Assembly (NCBI GenBank): GCA_029959195.1
Contig: CP114118.1
Coordinates: forward strand, 310,001 to 374,000
Source of the DNA: Dictyophora rubrovolvata
Taxonomy: Eukaryota; Basidiomycota; Agaricomycetes; Phallales; Phallaceae
DNA length: 64,000 bases
Reading direction: 5' to 3'
Shown in pieces: positions 10,513 through 22,375 of this stretch. Every line of letters starts with the position of its first letter. The first letter of the stretch is position 1. The translations under genes and the position numbers were made by a program. The notes beneath the pieces were generated by a model that was not told where the DNA came from, did not search any database, and worked only from the letters and a program-made list of their open reading frames with translations.

Positions 10513-11747
10513 AACCGCTTCCATTTGCCCCAGGAGAGCTACTGGATAGGTCTCTCAATTCCATTCACTGCGTGTACGTCTGTATTCGTTAGTTTCAGTT
10601 GTCTTTTATCGCTCTGTTGTTGTTGTTGTTGTTCTTTTTTTCATATACCATGTCTCATCTTTATCTTGTTTACATAACTACTACCGATGCTGTAAATCTT
10701 TCGCGTGTGTTTGTATTATATGTTTAATTTTATTCTTACTCTTTGTACATGTTTACATATTTAGGATCTACATTGTCGTATGTATTTTTCATAGTTTAAT
10801 TTACTTATATGGCAGAAAATGAACTGGAATGTCGTTCGCGTCAAAGTAAATCGGAAGGAATACTCAAGAACTCACCCTTTACCGCTTCAGTTCAATACAA
10901 CTGATACAGTGTCATTCTTTGTACATAAATAGACATAAATTGTTCTGACTGACTCGTATTGCTCACACCATAGCCGCTAATTAAATAAGAAGAGTCAATT
11001 AACCTAAGACATCGCCGACATCCAGCTCAATTTGAGGCATTGATGTGAGTCTCAAATCCTCCTCATACTCTCTTAGAATATGGTGACTGAAAAGACCGGA
11101 TCACCTTTTTTTTAAAAAATGCTCAATGAAATTGATCAAACGGGATTAAGAAAAACTTGGACCGGATGAGGGACAAAACAGCTCCCAATTCGGTGTAGCT
11201 GGTAAGTCGAGCAATCCATCTGACTTGGGTCGTTCAACTCACAACTGCCGGCTGAACCCGTCAGTGCATCTCAATGACATTGGGAGAGACAATTTCTGTC
11301 AATGAGGTATTTGAAGCTGAAAAGAATGCGTTCCAGCCGGTAAATCGAGGGATCGGGGCCCTGGACCCCCACCGGAGGACATCCCTCGATACAGTAGGTT
11401 TGCCAATAAAACGACATCCAGTTTACTTGCGTGGTTTGTCGTCCAAGATGTTGTCACCCAAAAAATTGAAAAACGGTATATGATATATCCAATATGAAAG
11501 AAGAAAAAACTAGAATCTTGAGGTAGAAAATAATATTTATCGCGGGTATCCAATGCTATTTCCCTAAAATAGCTACAAACATATCTACATCAACACAACC
11601 AAAACACACAAGATAACATACCGACAAGGATACAAATTCAGCGTAATATCCAGATATATGTATAAATACTCAACCTCAAACGGAGGGAACCAATGAAAAT
11701 GATATGAGCAGGTTGTTTTTGAATAATTTATGAGGCGACATTGTCAA
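10513..11747. other. Convergent intergenic region
   Basis: This lies between the 3' ends of the kinase (+) and the Ser-rich protein gene (-), so it should carry both 3' UTRs. A short TTG microsatellite is near 10617. An 8-bp inverted pair, TCGAGGGA and TCCCTCGA, brackets about 45 bp near 11350-11395. No gene was recognised. Confidence 0.5.
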
Positions 11748-13385
11748 TCAGAAAAAGAAAAAGGAATTCGCGGAAACAGTCAAGACGACAGTGAAAGCAA
11801 GACCGAAGATATCTTTGGCTGAGAGATTTTTGCTGGTGGCAAAGTTCCCTTTGTGGGTGGCAATGGGACTGTTCGACGACGGGGTTTGAGTGGTGTCGGT
11901 GGTGTCAGTGCTATCTGCAGAATTTGATGGGGAAACGACTTCTCCTTTATCGGTAGGGGATGGAGATAGGGGGGAGGATGGGGATGAGGATGGAGATAGA
12001 AGGGAGGATGGAGATGAGCCGGACGGAGATGGGGATGGAGATGAAGAGGACGGAGATGCACGAGGCGCGGTTGAGGAGGCCACTGGCTGTGCTGGGTTTG
12101 CAGGTTGAGATGCGGAGTTAGAGTCAGTGTGGTCACTGTCACCGCTGTTGTTAATGCCACTGTCACTGTCGCTGCTGGCACTGTCACTGCCGACACTGCC
12201 ATCGCTGCTTCCAATGCTAGTACTAGCACTACTGTTACGCCCGCCGCTGTTAATAAAACTGCTGCGACTGCCACTGCTTCCAATGCTAGCGTCGCTGCTA
12301 CTTCCGCCGCTGTTGCCCCCACTGTTGCTTCCACTACTGCTTCCACTACTGCTTCCATTGCTACTTCCACTGCTACTTCCACTATTGCTTCTACTGCCGC
12401 TTCCACTGCTGTTTCCAATGTTGCTTCCAATGTTTCTGCTACTGCTGATATCGTCGATATTGCTGCTCCCACTGCCAGAACCCGAGGAAAAGGAAGCGAC
12501 AGAAACGGACGAAATAACATTAACCGGAGCAGGACCTTGAGAGGGACTTGCGGCGGGGGAGGTTGTGACAGTGGGATTCGGGGAGCTGGAAGGGGGGTTA
12601 GGCGAAGGGGGGACAGGCGCAGATGAACTTTTGAGCGGGGAAGGGGATGAAGGTGGGGGAGCGCTAGTAGAGACCGGGGCTGGAGAGGAGAAGGAGGCGG
12701 AGGCGGAGGCTGGAGGGGAGGAAGAGGATGGAGGTGGGGGAGCGCTGGAAGCGGGGGCTGAAGCAGAAGGGGCTATGGTAGGGTTTGGGGTCGAGGACGG
12801 AGTAGGAGCAGGGGCTGGAGTACTGGATTCCGGAGCGGGCGATTGCGTTGGTGGTAGGATTACAACGGGGAAAGAAGCTAGCGTAGCTTTACCTCCGATT
12901 TCGGTGCTGTGAACTTGTCCCGACGCGTCTGTCGACAGGAATGTTGCATCGCATATGATCAGAGTATTGGGTTCGTCTTTTATACACTCAAATCCCGATT
13001 CCATAGTTGGGTTAGCCTCGAATTCAATGACAGTGGAAGGATCGACAGCCAAAGAGACTAAAAAAATCAACCTATTAACGAAGAAGCGAGTGTGTGTGTG
13101 TGTGAAGACTCACAAACGAATTCGGATTTGGTTCCAATAAAATCGACGACTTCATACATAGTAGTAACCCCGTCAACGCTGACTACAGAACCAGTAAAAC
13201 TCTCTCCAGGTTCTAAGCCTTCGACCAAAACATGGGGTATAGTGATCTCCACAGTCGTCTGGGTATCTGAGTCTTATGTATTTATGAAACTTAGAATCAC
13301 TACAGCCGGTGACGAAGTACGAGGAAAAACACTCACAATGAACGAAATAAATTAGCGACAAAAGGTAAGGAATGACCTTGAACAT
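11748..13385 (-). CDS. Ser-rich (mucin-like) secreted protein, probably GPI-anchored
   Basis: Three exons on the minus strand (13385-13337, 13266-13114, 13057-11748) give 503 residues. The N-terminus MFKVIPYLLSLIYFVH is a signal peptide. It is followed by a small domain of about 115 residues (from TTVEITIPHVLVEGLEPGES to GGKATLASFPVVIL) with two cysteines, of a kind common in Agaricomycete surface proteins of unknown function. About 300 residues of Ser, Pro, Ala, then Gly/Ser/Asn repeats follow, which are likely heavily O-glycosylated. The C-terminus is a short hydrophobic tail (IFGLAFTVVLTVSANSFFFF), compatible with a GPI signal. The repeat DNA (about 12120-12480) is a degenerate trinucleotide array that opens long shadow frames on both strands. 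A decayed fragment of a related gene lies at 27418-27690. Function is unknown; cell-wall surface location is inferred. Confidence 0.75.
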
Positions 13386-13977
13386 TTTCTTTTCTTTTGT
13401 TTTCACTTGGGAGGAGAGGAGTGAAAAAGAGGTGGGCATCCATGGGGGGGTTTTATATATGGATGGGTAAGTACTGGCACGGGGGAATCGTGACCGTAAG
13501 CCGTAACCGTAAACATTTTTATTTTTTTCCTGGAAAAAGTCCCGGGTTCAACACGACGAGCGATTCAAATGAATGACTTGATAATCGTCAAGAGATGATA
13601 TCTGTGCTTGTATCACTGAAAGAAAATTATGTCCATTGCGAAGGAAGTCAACCTTGCTTGGGATAGGTAGTCGGGAAATAGCCTTTTTTCAGCGCCCTGC
13701 CGCAGCGCCATCGCCGCGACGTATTAGTAACGACAGTAACGCGGAACGGTCATTTTACACGGTTTATCTGATATGATGACGTTTAACATCAGCCAAGTTC
13801 AACTTCACTGTCTAAATCTACACTCGATCCGCGATTCAATGAATCTCTTATCACAAAACGTATTACAATTATATGTAGCTCGTGGATGTAACATGATACA
13901 ATAGTTAGGAGTCACGCTAATAAACTTTACGGTCTTGATTATAAACCGTAATCGTGAAAAAAAGACAGAGACAGGTC
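13386..13977. other. Intergenic region upstream of the Ser-rich gene
   Basis: This is the promoter side of the Ser-rich gene and the 3' side of the FMO gene, both on the minus strand. A TATATATGG stretch near 13454 could be a TATA element about 70 bp upstream of the ATG. Nothing else was recognised. Confidence 0.45.
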
Positions 13978-16511
13978 TCAGGGGCTTTCATATTCAACAC
14001 CATCATCATAAACATCCGTGAAGAGTCCTTCTTCCTTCGCTTTGATCGCTGAGTTATATATATATATCAGTTTCGAATCTGCCCCTTTAACGTGGAGAAA
14101 TACATACCCAGTGCAATGTGGTTAGAATGAAAACGACATAAACGCGTGTTACCGATATGGACGAAAAGATTTCTCAAACCAGTTTCTCGCCAAGCGCCTT
14201 GAAGCTCTCCCTCATTGGATATCCCATACGGCTTCAACTTTGAAGTCAATTCTTTTCCTAGGATACGTTCGATGGGACTGTGAATTCCACTAAGACTAAA
14301 AAAATCACCGATCCAAAAAAAAAGTGGGTTTTTTTTTAGTCGATGGGAATGAACTTTTTTTTTTTTTTGGTAGTTACTTACCCAGTTGCATAAACAATGA
14401 TGTCAGCATCCAATTCGGTGCCGTCTTCAAGGGCGAGTCCAGTAGGGGTTAAGCGCTTGACGCTTCCATGCTTCATCTTTATCTTCCCGTCGATGATCAG
14501 CTGACTGGCACCGACATCTTATAGCAAAAATGTTAGCCCTTCCGTGTAGAAGATACACCATCTGAACACATACCGAGATAATATCCTCCCAATCGTAGAG
14601 TAGCCAAGAATAGCCAGCCCGAATTATCGATACCCCAATCAAGCTGAAAGCCTGCTTTCTTCAGTCCCTCATGCAAATCCCTAAAAGCAATGTCAATAAC
14701 TTAAACGAATGGAGTCATTTAAAAGTCGGTCAAAACATACCTGTCGACTTCCATAACGCGTTTCATGCCAAATTGGTGAATTCTCTTAGATATCAGAAGA
14801 GGGTATGCTGCTGAAAGCCGATCTTTAATTTCGATAGGAACATCAGTGTCGGCAAAAAGAGCTATATATATATATATATCCAAGCATGCTTTTAGATGTC
14901 TCGTTATTATCCAAGAAAAAAGATTTGACATACGTCCTAACAGAGCTCCTGTCCCTTTAGGAGCGGAAATGACCAAAGTTGGACCTCGTTGAACCTGAGT
15001 ACGTTCAAGTTAGACAAAGGAGTTAGCCGTGTCCACATGAGGATGATTATACTCGCCATAGTAACATCTGCTCCATGGTTGCAATAATCACGAGATACAT
15101 CATGAGCTGCGCGAAAACGTGGTCTACATCTTGTGTAATTCAACTTGAACATGACCATAGCACTTACCGGCAGTCGCCGAACCAATGATGACAACCTTTT
15201 TACCAGCACCATGACTTCCTTCCTTATACGAATAAGCATGCATCAGGGTACCCTTGAATGTTTCCTATTGAACTCTTAATCAGCTTCTCTCAAAAAAAGG
15301 GGGGGGACCTGCGCAGATGTGTGATCAAAAGTACTAACCGCTCCTGGAATACAAGGAACGGCAGGGTCACCGAAACCCGTTCCCAAAACGACGTATTTAG
15401 GCCGCATGACACGCTCTGTTCCGTCTGCTTTGCGGATAGTGACGACCCATTCATCTTTAACGTCATCGCGCTCGACGTGTCGGACCTCCGTAGACATCCA
15501 GACGTTCAGCTCCAGCATCTGAGCGTAGAATTCTAGCCAGTCACCGTACTAGATATGTATGTTCAGTGTCCGCTCTGCAGGAGTGATAACGAGAAGAATT
15601 CACCTTTTGTCCGGGGGTGAACGTTGACCAAGTAGGAGGGAAGCTGATCGATAAAGTAGGTCTATAGTGCTTCGATCATCAGAGACGGACCTGACTCACT
15701 TGAGGTATGGTAAATGTGCCATCCCTAATAAACTTTTCTTCAAGGACTGCAATCAAGTCAAAAGTTATGCGTACTTACAACTGGAGTCATGGAGACTAAG
15801 CGTATTATACCGACCTCTCCAATTATCCCCTACTCGAGCATTTTTATCCACGATTAGACACGAAATGCCTTTAACCTTCAGCCGACTTGCAACGCCTAAA
15901 CCAGCTTGACCAGCACCGATGACTATCACTTTAGGATCGACACCTTCAAAAGCCAGTTCTTGCGCACGTTCATCGGCCCAGGAGACGTTGCTGCGAAGGG
16001 TACGATGCACGCCGACTTTATCAGGACAGCTCCCTACCTCCTCTAAATTGGTGTAGAGAATAAACGCCTTCCAGTCGCCATTTGCGGTGGGAACGAGACA
16101 CACCATCCCGCTACACTTTCCAACAGCCGTCTCGAAGCAGAGCGATGCCTGAATCCAAAATACACCAGGTACAGGCGTACATTTGCAAGGTTGCTGATCT
16201 CTATGCGAAGATAATTGAATCTTGGAAGGTTTTGTCTTTTGCAATCGGGCTTGCAGGAACTTTTTGATCGTGCACGTCCTGTAGAACGTCCGGAATTCCC
16301 AGGTAAAAGCTAGCATGTCTCGCCAGAATCCGTCCGGAATGAAGAGCGAGACTATCAGATCGGGACAGCCGGATTCCATGGCTTTTGAGAACTTGTGCGT
16401 CCATTGTTCGGCGATTTTGACGATATCGAGGTCTTCTGGAATGGACTCGGAGGCACCGAGTCGCTCCAAGGTTGGAAGAGAGATTTCATCATCTAAAGGT
16501 GTAACACCCAT
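13978..16511 (-). CDS. Flavin-containing monooxygenase with an NTF2/SnoaL-like N-terminal domain
   Basis: The first exon (from 16511) encodes about 130 residues resembling an NTF2/SnoaL-like fold (AEQWTHKFSKAMESGCPDLI to FRTFYRTCTIKKFLQ). Then comes the FAD-binding Rossmann motif VIVIGAGQAGLGVASRLKVK, with VGDNWR downstream. Later exons carry FPPTWSTFTPGQK, WLEFYAQMLELNVW, a second nucleotide-binding region (KVVIIGSATAAHDVSRDYCN), VVLGTGFGDPAVP and IIVYATG, and the protein ends GVEYESP. This is the layout of YUCCA/FMO-like NAD(P)H-dependent monooxygenases common in basidiomycetes. About ten introns are present. The splice between LSLHDSS and FPPTW (about 15840-15650) is uncertain because more than one acceptor fits. 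The substrate cannot be inferred. Confidence 0.85.
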
Positions 16512-17556
16512 AGTAAGTAGTAGTAAGATAACACGGCGAAAAAAAGCTAGATGAAGAGAAGAGGGGGGAAAAAGGAAGTGTTTCCGTTCAAAAGTCGTCC
16601 GATTCTTATATATCAGGGGACGGAGTGGGGTGTGGCAAACGTGGCGTTAATTATAGTTTGACAGGACGAAGATATAGAGATGTAATATCTCGCCTCTTTT
16701 TTACGTGTGTTATTTCTGTATGTAGTCAAATCATTAATTCGGAATCGCAAGGGCTGGTTTGAGGGTACGCGAGGCCGACCGCAACTTTTGGGGGTCCGGA
16801 GATGAACAGAAGTGAAAAAACCAATAGAAATCGAATTAAACGCTTTTTTTATGTATAGTCTGATTCGCCTTTCTGCTTTTTCCTGAGAAAAAGCCAGGTC
16901 AAGATTTGTCGCCCCAATTTGTTTGATTTCTATAAAAACGGCGCTGCGCTGTATACAGGGAAAACCGGAATAATGTCACGGTGTTCAAGAACGCCCGTTT
17001 TTACGGTTTACATTTGTGACCGCGTCATCCGCTCGGCAAAGAGTGAACACAACGTTTTATATATTTCAAATCGGGACCAGATATCACATTTCTTTGATAT
17101 ATCTAAGTTGGATAACAAAAAAAGGCAAAGATACAGATACAGATACAGATAAAGAAGTGGCTCATTTTGAATTTGAACAGGTGCCTTGATATGAGCATGC
17201 GCCTTTTTTGCTGCCGGTAGAATGAACCGAAGGCGTCGGTTAAATAGGGAATAATATTGGAAACAACGGAACAACGCTGGTTCAGCCACAAACGCCCTTT
17301 TATTGGAATTGAGAGGACGCATGTCACATGCGTACGATATGTGGCCCAATTCACGCGATCCTCTATGGGCGGACGAGAAAAAAAGTCGACTCTTTCTGAT
17401 GTTTGGGGATTGGGGTTTAGAACTTCAAGACATATATAACATACCAGCCCTGTCTTGAATGTCTGCGCAAAATCGCTTTGAGTGCTAATACACACATGAC
17501 ACGAGCATTATTACTTGAGACAACCTACAGTTCTATGATATAAGTACACCCGCTAA
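16512..17556. other. Intergenic between the FMO and tRNase Z genes
   Basis: Holds the FMO promoter and tRNase Z 3' UTR. A short AGATAC hexanucleotide array lies at about 17128-17152. No gene was recognised. Confidence 0.5.
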
Positions 17557-19165
17557 TCACCAGATATCAGAGTCTTCTAAATTGACGGTATTATTATCCG
17601 GAGATGGAATGTTGACGATCATTAGATCGCTTGCAGCGACAGCTTTTCCTAGTGTCCAAGCACGAGTGGCTTGACGTTCGATCTCGCGAATGACCCTTGC
17701 CCATCTTCCATTTCCATTTCTCGCATACTCGCCTGGATCCGGGAACCTTGTCAAAACGAAAAGAAGAAATTTAAAATTAAAATTAAAACGGGATGGTCGT
17801 TGTTTGAACACACTTTGCACTGAAATGATTCAGGTAGAGTCCCTTCGCTCCTATCAGCTTTGCAAAGTTTCCAGCCATATCCGGTGTAGAATGACCACGA
17901 CTGATAGCTCGTGACCTAACCTCTGCAGGTGTCATAGAATAAGAGTTCTTCTCCAAATCAGGAGGAAGCCACGCGTTCGTCGCCTCGTGGACCAACAATG
18001 TGGCACCTTGAGCGAGAGGAGCAATCGCCGACGGGTCAGAAGTGTCCCCAAGCACAACGATCTTCCGACCTGGGACATCTCTAGCCGGAGGGTCAATCAC
18101 AGTGTTGTTGTCGTTTAGAGTAATCGATGTTGGATTTTGAATATCGGCAAGCCGCTGGAGAAGCTGTCTTGGTTGTTGATATTCGGCTGGAAGGAGTGAT
18201 GGAGGAATCTTGTCAAGCCGGTGAAGATAGTCAGGGGTAATCCGGAATTGGGGTGATTCGGCGAAGACGTAACCAAGACACGGTGCTGTCATGGGGTGAT
18301 ATTTTTATGTCATTGAGATTGTGAGATATTGTAACCATACCAAACGAACCACGAGCTTACCTCGATGCACGATCGGCGCAGCGTGTATTTCAAACCCATC
18401 TGATTGCTCAAACCCACGCCATAACCCATCCTCGCCAGCTCTGATATCCCGACCTGGTATTTCATTTTCATGTAATGCGTCTTCCTCACAGCTTGCGCTA
18501 GAGGTCTCGTTCTCAAATAGTAGCTCATGTGCTGCGTACTTCCCTCTTAGCGCTAGCTGGGTAATTTGCAAGTTTGTTCGTATCAGCTTTCGTAGCCCAG
18601 AAGGCCCATAGAGCTCAAGCCTTAGCTGAAGATGGAAAGAGTAGTAATTAATAACCGACAAAAAGGCAAGATTAAGTGCTCAAAGGGACGACATACGACG
18701 TTGTCCAGTGGCGACGGTTTTCCAGGATTCCGAGCACTAGACATAGCCGTGCCCATAAAAGGGATAACTCCAGAACAATGATCAACTAAATTAAGGTGCT
18801 TTAAATGAAAACGTAAAAGCGTAGGGATAAGAAGAGACATGCCATGGAGGTGTGTTATGAAGATTTTATTAATGTTCCTAAGCTTCGGAGCTTCCACTTT
18901 TTGAATCTGAAGCTGTGTTCCCTCAGCGCAGTCTACAACTTATCTAGCCCAAAGGACCAAGGTTTAGCTAATAACAATTTACTCGATGTAGAAGTGAGAC
19001 TTACGCCAGCTTGTGGTTTCCATGTTAAGGCACAAAGAGGAACAAATCCGGTTCACGGTTGGTCCACCACCTGAGCATGTTCCTAAAAGAAAATAACTAA
19101 ATCTCTCTCATTGTTAAACCAGAATCAGATTTACCCAGAAATGTTAACGATAGAGGTTTAGGCAT
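17557..19165 (-). CDS. tRNase Z-type metallo-beta-lactamase endonuclease
   Basis: The ATG at 19165 gives MPKPLSLTFL, and splicing yields the family start FLGTCSGGGPTVNRICSSL. DCAEGTQLQIQK and the metal-binding HxHxDH box follow: exon 1b ends ITHLH plus one base and continues VDHCSGVIPF across intron 18842-18786, which uses a GC donor (GCATGT). Further motifs are LELYGPSGLRKLIR, PCLGYVFAESP, KIVVLGDTSDP, LLVHEATNA, SRGHST and LYLNHFSAK, all in the order expected of RNase Z. The enzyme removes 3' trailers from precursor tRNAs. The overall size matches the short (ELAC1-like) form, although a Glu/Ser-rich insert lies between LRGKYAAHELL and the later exons. The gene ends DSDIW at 17557. Confidence 0.88.
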
Positions 19166-19948
19166 GTCGTTCGTTTGGGTGGAACGTCAAAGATGCCCTT
19201 TTTTTAAACCTCCGTGTGATTAGTCAGCTTTGTCATCTTCAGAAAATCCCAACCATTTTGCGTCACATATGAAAAAAACGAGGCGATGATTTACAGAGTT
19301 GGTCTAAAGAAATTCCAAGAGGTTTGGAAATGACACTTGAGGTTTGGAACTTCCAAGCTAGTTTTAAGCTTCAATTTGATGTCTTACTGAACAGCTGCAG
19401 ATTGCACAGAACTACGTTTGCAAACTACGAAATACGACTTATACACCCAGAAACCTTGCAGAAACCGTGTCTTTTCTCTCCACTCGACCCTGGATAGGGT
19501 CTGTCGGACTTACATCCTACGGTGGAGAACCCTCAAGACCATGTGCTTTACTATCTTCTTCTCGCTCGGCGCTGCTGAACTCCGCTATGTGTATCATCCC
19601 GCTGTATCTCAGTGATGACTTGCCAGAGCCTCATAGTACGCCGCACAACATTGTATGCGGTTTATGCAGCCAAACAAATAGACAAGCATGACCTCATCGC
19701 AGATCGAAATTGAGTTGTCAACGTCGTCCGGATGCCGGATGAATCATTTTTCTCATCGATGCGTGAGAAGGAGGGACGCACTTCTTATTGGTTTTGGCAA
19801 AATTTTGAACCAAAAAAACCAAAAAAAAAAAAACCTTAGACGTGGGAGAAGAAGCTTTAGGTCGTGTATTTAAACCGATGGATCATATGGGAGAGATGAG
19901 CTAGATAACACTAACGTGGTTCTTACCCCCCATTTCCTATAATCACTA
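19166..19948. other. Divergent promoter region between tRNase Z and aldo-keto reductase
   Basis: The two flanking genes start outward from this 783-bp gap, so it should carry both promoters. A poly-A run lies at about 19805-19832. No repeat or additional gene was recognised. Confidence 0.5.
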
Positions 19949-21839
19949 TGGCCGCCACTCGTAAGACTAACATGCCCTATGGTAAGTCCAGTGCGTGTCT
20001 ACACGACAGATAACCTTCCCTCTTCTTTTTCAGTCAAACTTGGCAGTTCGGGTTTGAAGGTATCAAAGATCATCCTCGGATGCATGCAGTATGGTGATTC
20101 CAGGAGCGCCTCTTGGTACCTTGATGAAGCAGAGGCTATCAAACATATAAAAACAGCGTACGTCAGGGATGGCATCAAGCAAATCAATATCTAACACTTT
20201 CTTAATTCTCCAGATATGATGCGGGTATTCAAACTTTTGACACGGGTAAATACTTGTAGTAATCTCATCTCCTCCATCATTGATGGCTGATCTTTTTCAA
20301 CTAGCCAATGTCTATTCGCATGGTGAAAGGTATCTACAATCCTTTTTTACCACAGAACTAAAAGAGAAGAATAATTCAATTAGTGAGCGGATTCTCGGGA
20401 AAGCCATTAAAGCGCTCAACTTGCCTCGGGACGAGATTGTTGTTCTGACCAAGGTAAAACAAAACTCTCTTCTTTCCAGCACAAGCATACAACTTCTTTA
20501 GGTCTTCGGTGTTGTGGCCCGCGATCCTAGTATTAATTTCAACACCGCTTCCCCGGGCGACGGACCGGACCAAAATGGATACATCAACCAACACGGTCTT
20601 AGTCGCAAGGTATTTATTGCGCCACGTAGTCTGGCGAACAACTCGGCTAACTAACGATGGGTTTTGAAAGCATATATTCGAAAGCGTCAAGCATAGTTTG
20701 GAAAGGCTTCAACTAGACTACGTCGATGTTTTGCAATGTCAGTGATGGTTCTACTTCAAGTACTTGCGCGTAGCGGTAATAATTGTTTTTTTTTGTAGGT
20801 CACAGGTTCGATTATGATACTCCCATCGCTGAAACCGTAAGTTCTCATTCACATCTCGATAATCGATGAATTTCTTCTTAAATAATTCTCAAAAAAGATG
20901 CAAGCATTGCATGACGTTGTCAAAGCGGGTTACGTGCGCTACATCGGCATGAGTTCTTGTTTCGCCTATCAATGTAAGCCATATCATCGTTCACTATACA
21001 AACCATTTTTAACAATATCCACAGTCCACGCCATGCAAAGTGCGTAAATTCCTCTAGATATCTCGTCGCTTCGCCCATTGAGTCAATCACACCAACACTT
21101 AGACTACGCCATAAACAACAACCTCACGCCCTTTATCTCCATGCAAAACCACTATTCACTCATTTATCGTGAGGAAGAACGCGAAATGATGCCAACCCTT
21201 AAGGTGGGGAATATATCTATACTTTTTGATGATAGAAAGCTCATACACTTGTGACAGCACTTCGGTGTTGGATCCATTCCTTGGTCCCCCTTGGCGAGAG
21301 GCTTACTCACCCGACCTTTGACTGAACAAACCAAACGAGGAGAGACTGATTGGTACGTACACGGTGTGGATATCATATCCTCCAAAAACAATGAGCACTT
21401 ATATCTCTAAGGTTTTTGAAACATGGTTTCAAAGGCGCTGGAAATGCAGACATAATCAGCCGGTCAGTCACTAGCTTTAAGCTCACTACGGTCGTAGTTC
21501 TAACCACAGACATAGTGTCCAAGAAGTAGCTAACAAGAAAGGGCTAACGATGGCTCAGGTTGCCTTGGCATGGTGTCTTTCTAAACCTGGTACGTTGACC
21601 TTCCACTATGTCTGTTGCCTTAATCACAATCTGTAAAATTAGCTGTCACTGCACCTATAGTTGGCACTACTAGCTTGCAAAACCTCAAAGAATTAATTGG
21701 CAAGTAGATTTTTAATTTAATTTTTTCCTTCATGATTTCTGAGATGCGTACAGAAGCGATAAATGTAACCCTGACCGACGAGGAGGTGAAATACCTCGAA
21801 GAACCATACCAACCTCAAAGCCTTATCGGGCACGCTTGA
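19949..21839 (+). CDS. Aldo-keto reductase
   Basis: Starts MAATRKTNMPY, then after a short intron VKLGSSGLKVSKIILGCMQY. About ten short introns break the gene. The active-site tetrad can be followed: Asp and Tyr in TFDTANVYSHGE, Lys in IVVLTKVF, and His in YVDVLQCHRFDYDTP. A cofactor region TAPIVGTTSLQNLKELI lies near the end, which reads EEPYQPQSLIGHA. The AKR family reduces aldehydes and ketones with NADPH in the cytosol; this sequence resembles fungal members annotated as aryl-alcohol or versiconal-type reductases, but the substrate cannot be assigned. The frame appears intact through all exons. Confidence 0.88.
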
Positions 21840-22375
21840 ATAGTTCATAATACATAAAACATAAAACTTTTGAAGAAAATGTTTCGGAAGAATTAACGTT
21901 TGTTGTTTTGTAAATTAGTTAGATTGAAGAAGTAGCTATGACGCGATTATTAGCCTTTCAATAGCATTGTTGCATGAAACCCCGCCAGTTGCGAATACTT
22001 ACTAGCGTCGTACATGGTTCGAAAGAATACTATTTTCCAAGAATGTACACCAAAACTAAAATTTATAGGTGAACGTGTTTTTAGTAAATCATGCGCATAT
22101 CAGTAAAATTTGAACGAGGCCCCTTTGAAAATTAGTCATTATTTTGTGGTCCCCAAAGTGAGGCAACGTGATTTGCGAATTTTAAACACGATTAAGATCC
22201 CCGTTGAACTTGCGATGTTTTTGGAGACGAGTTCGGTCAGTCATCATAGTTCCTTATGGATAATCATCAATTTTTAGAACGCTATCCGCTATCGTACCTA
22301 GTAATAGAGCATAAGTTACATAAATTTCAACAACGTACAAATTCCCTTACAAATTTACCCTCAACCAAATAAAAA
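21840..22375. other. Convergent intergenic region
   Basis: Lies between the 3' ends of the aldo-keto reductase (+) and GH79 (-) genes. AT-rich, no features recognised. Confidence 0.5.

Noticed and set aside
11780-12540. Long open frames on both strands over the Ser-rich gene (Ala/Val-rich and Leu-rich proteins)
   Set aside because: They are products of the triplet array read in other frames; only the frame with signal peptide, splice sites and hydrophobic tail makes sense.
13596-13613. 18-base match (GATATCTGTGCTTGTATC) with the reverse strand near 27310
   Set aside because: Isolated match without flanking similarity.
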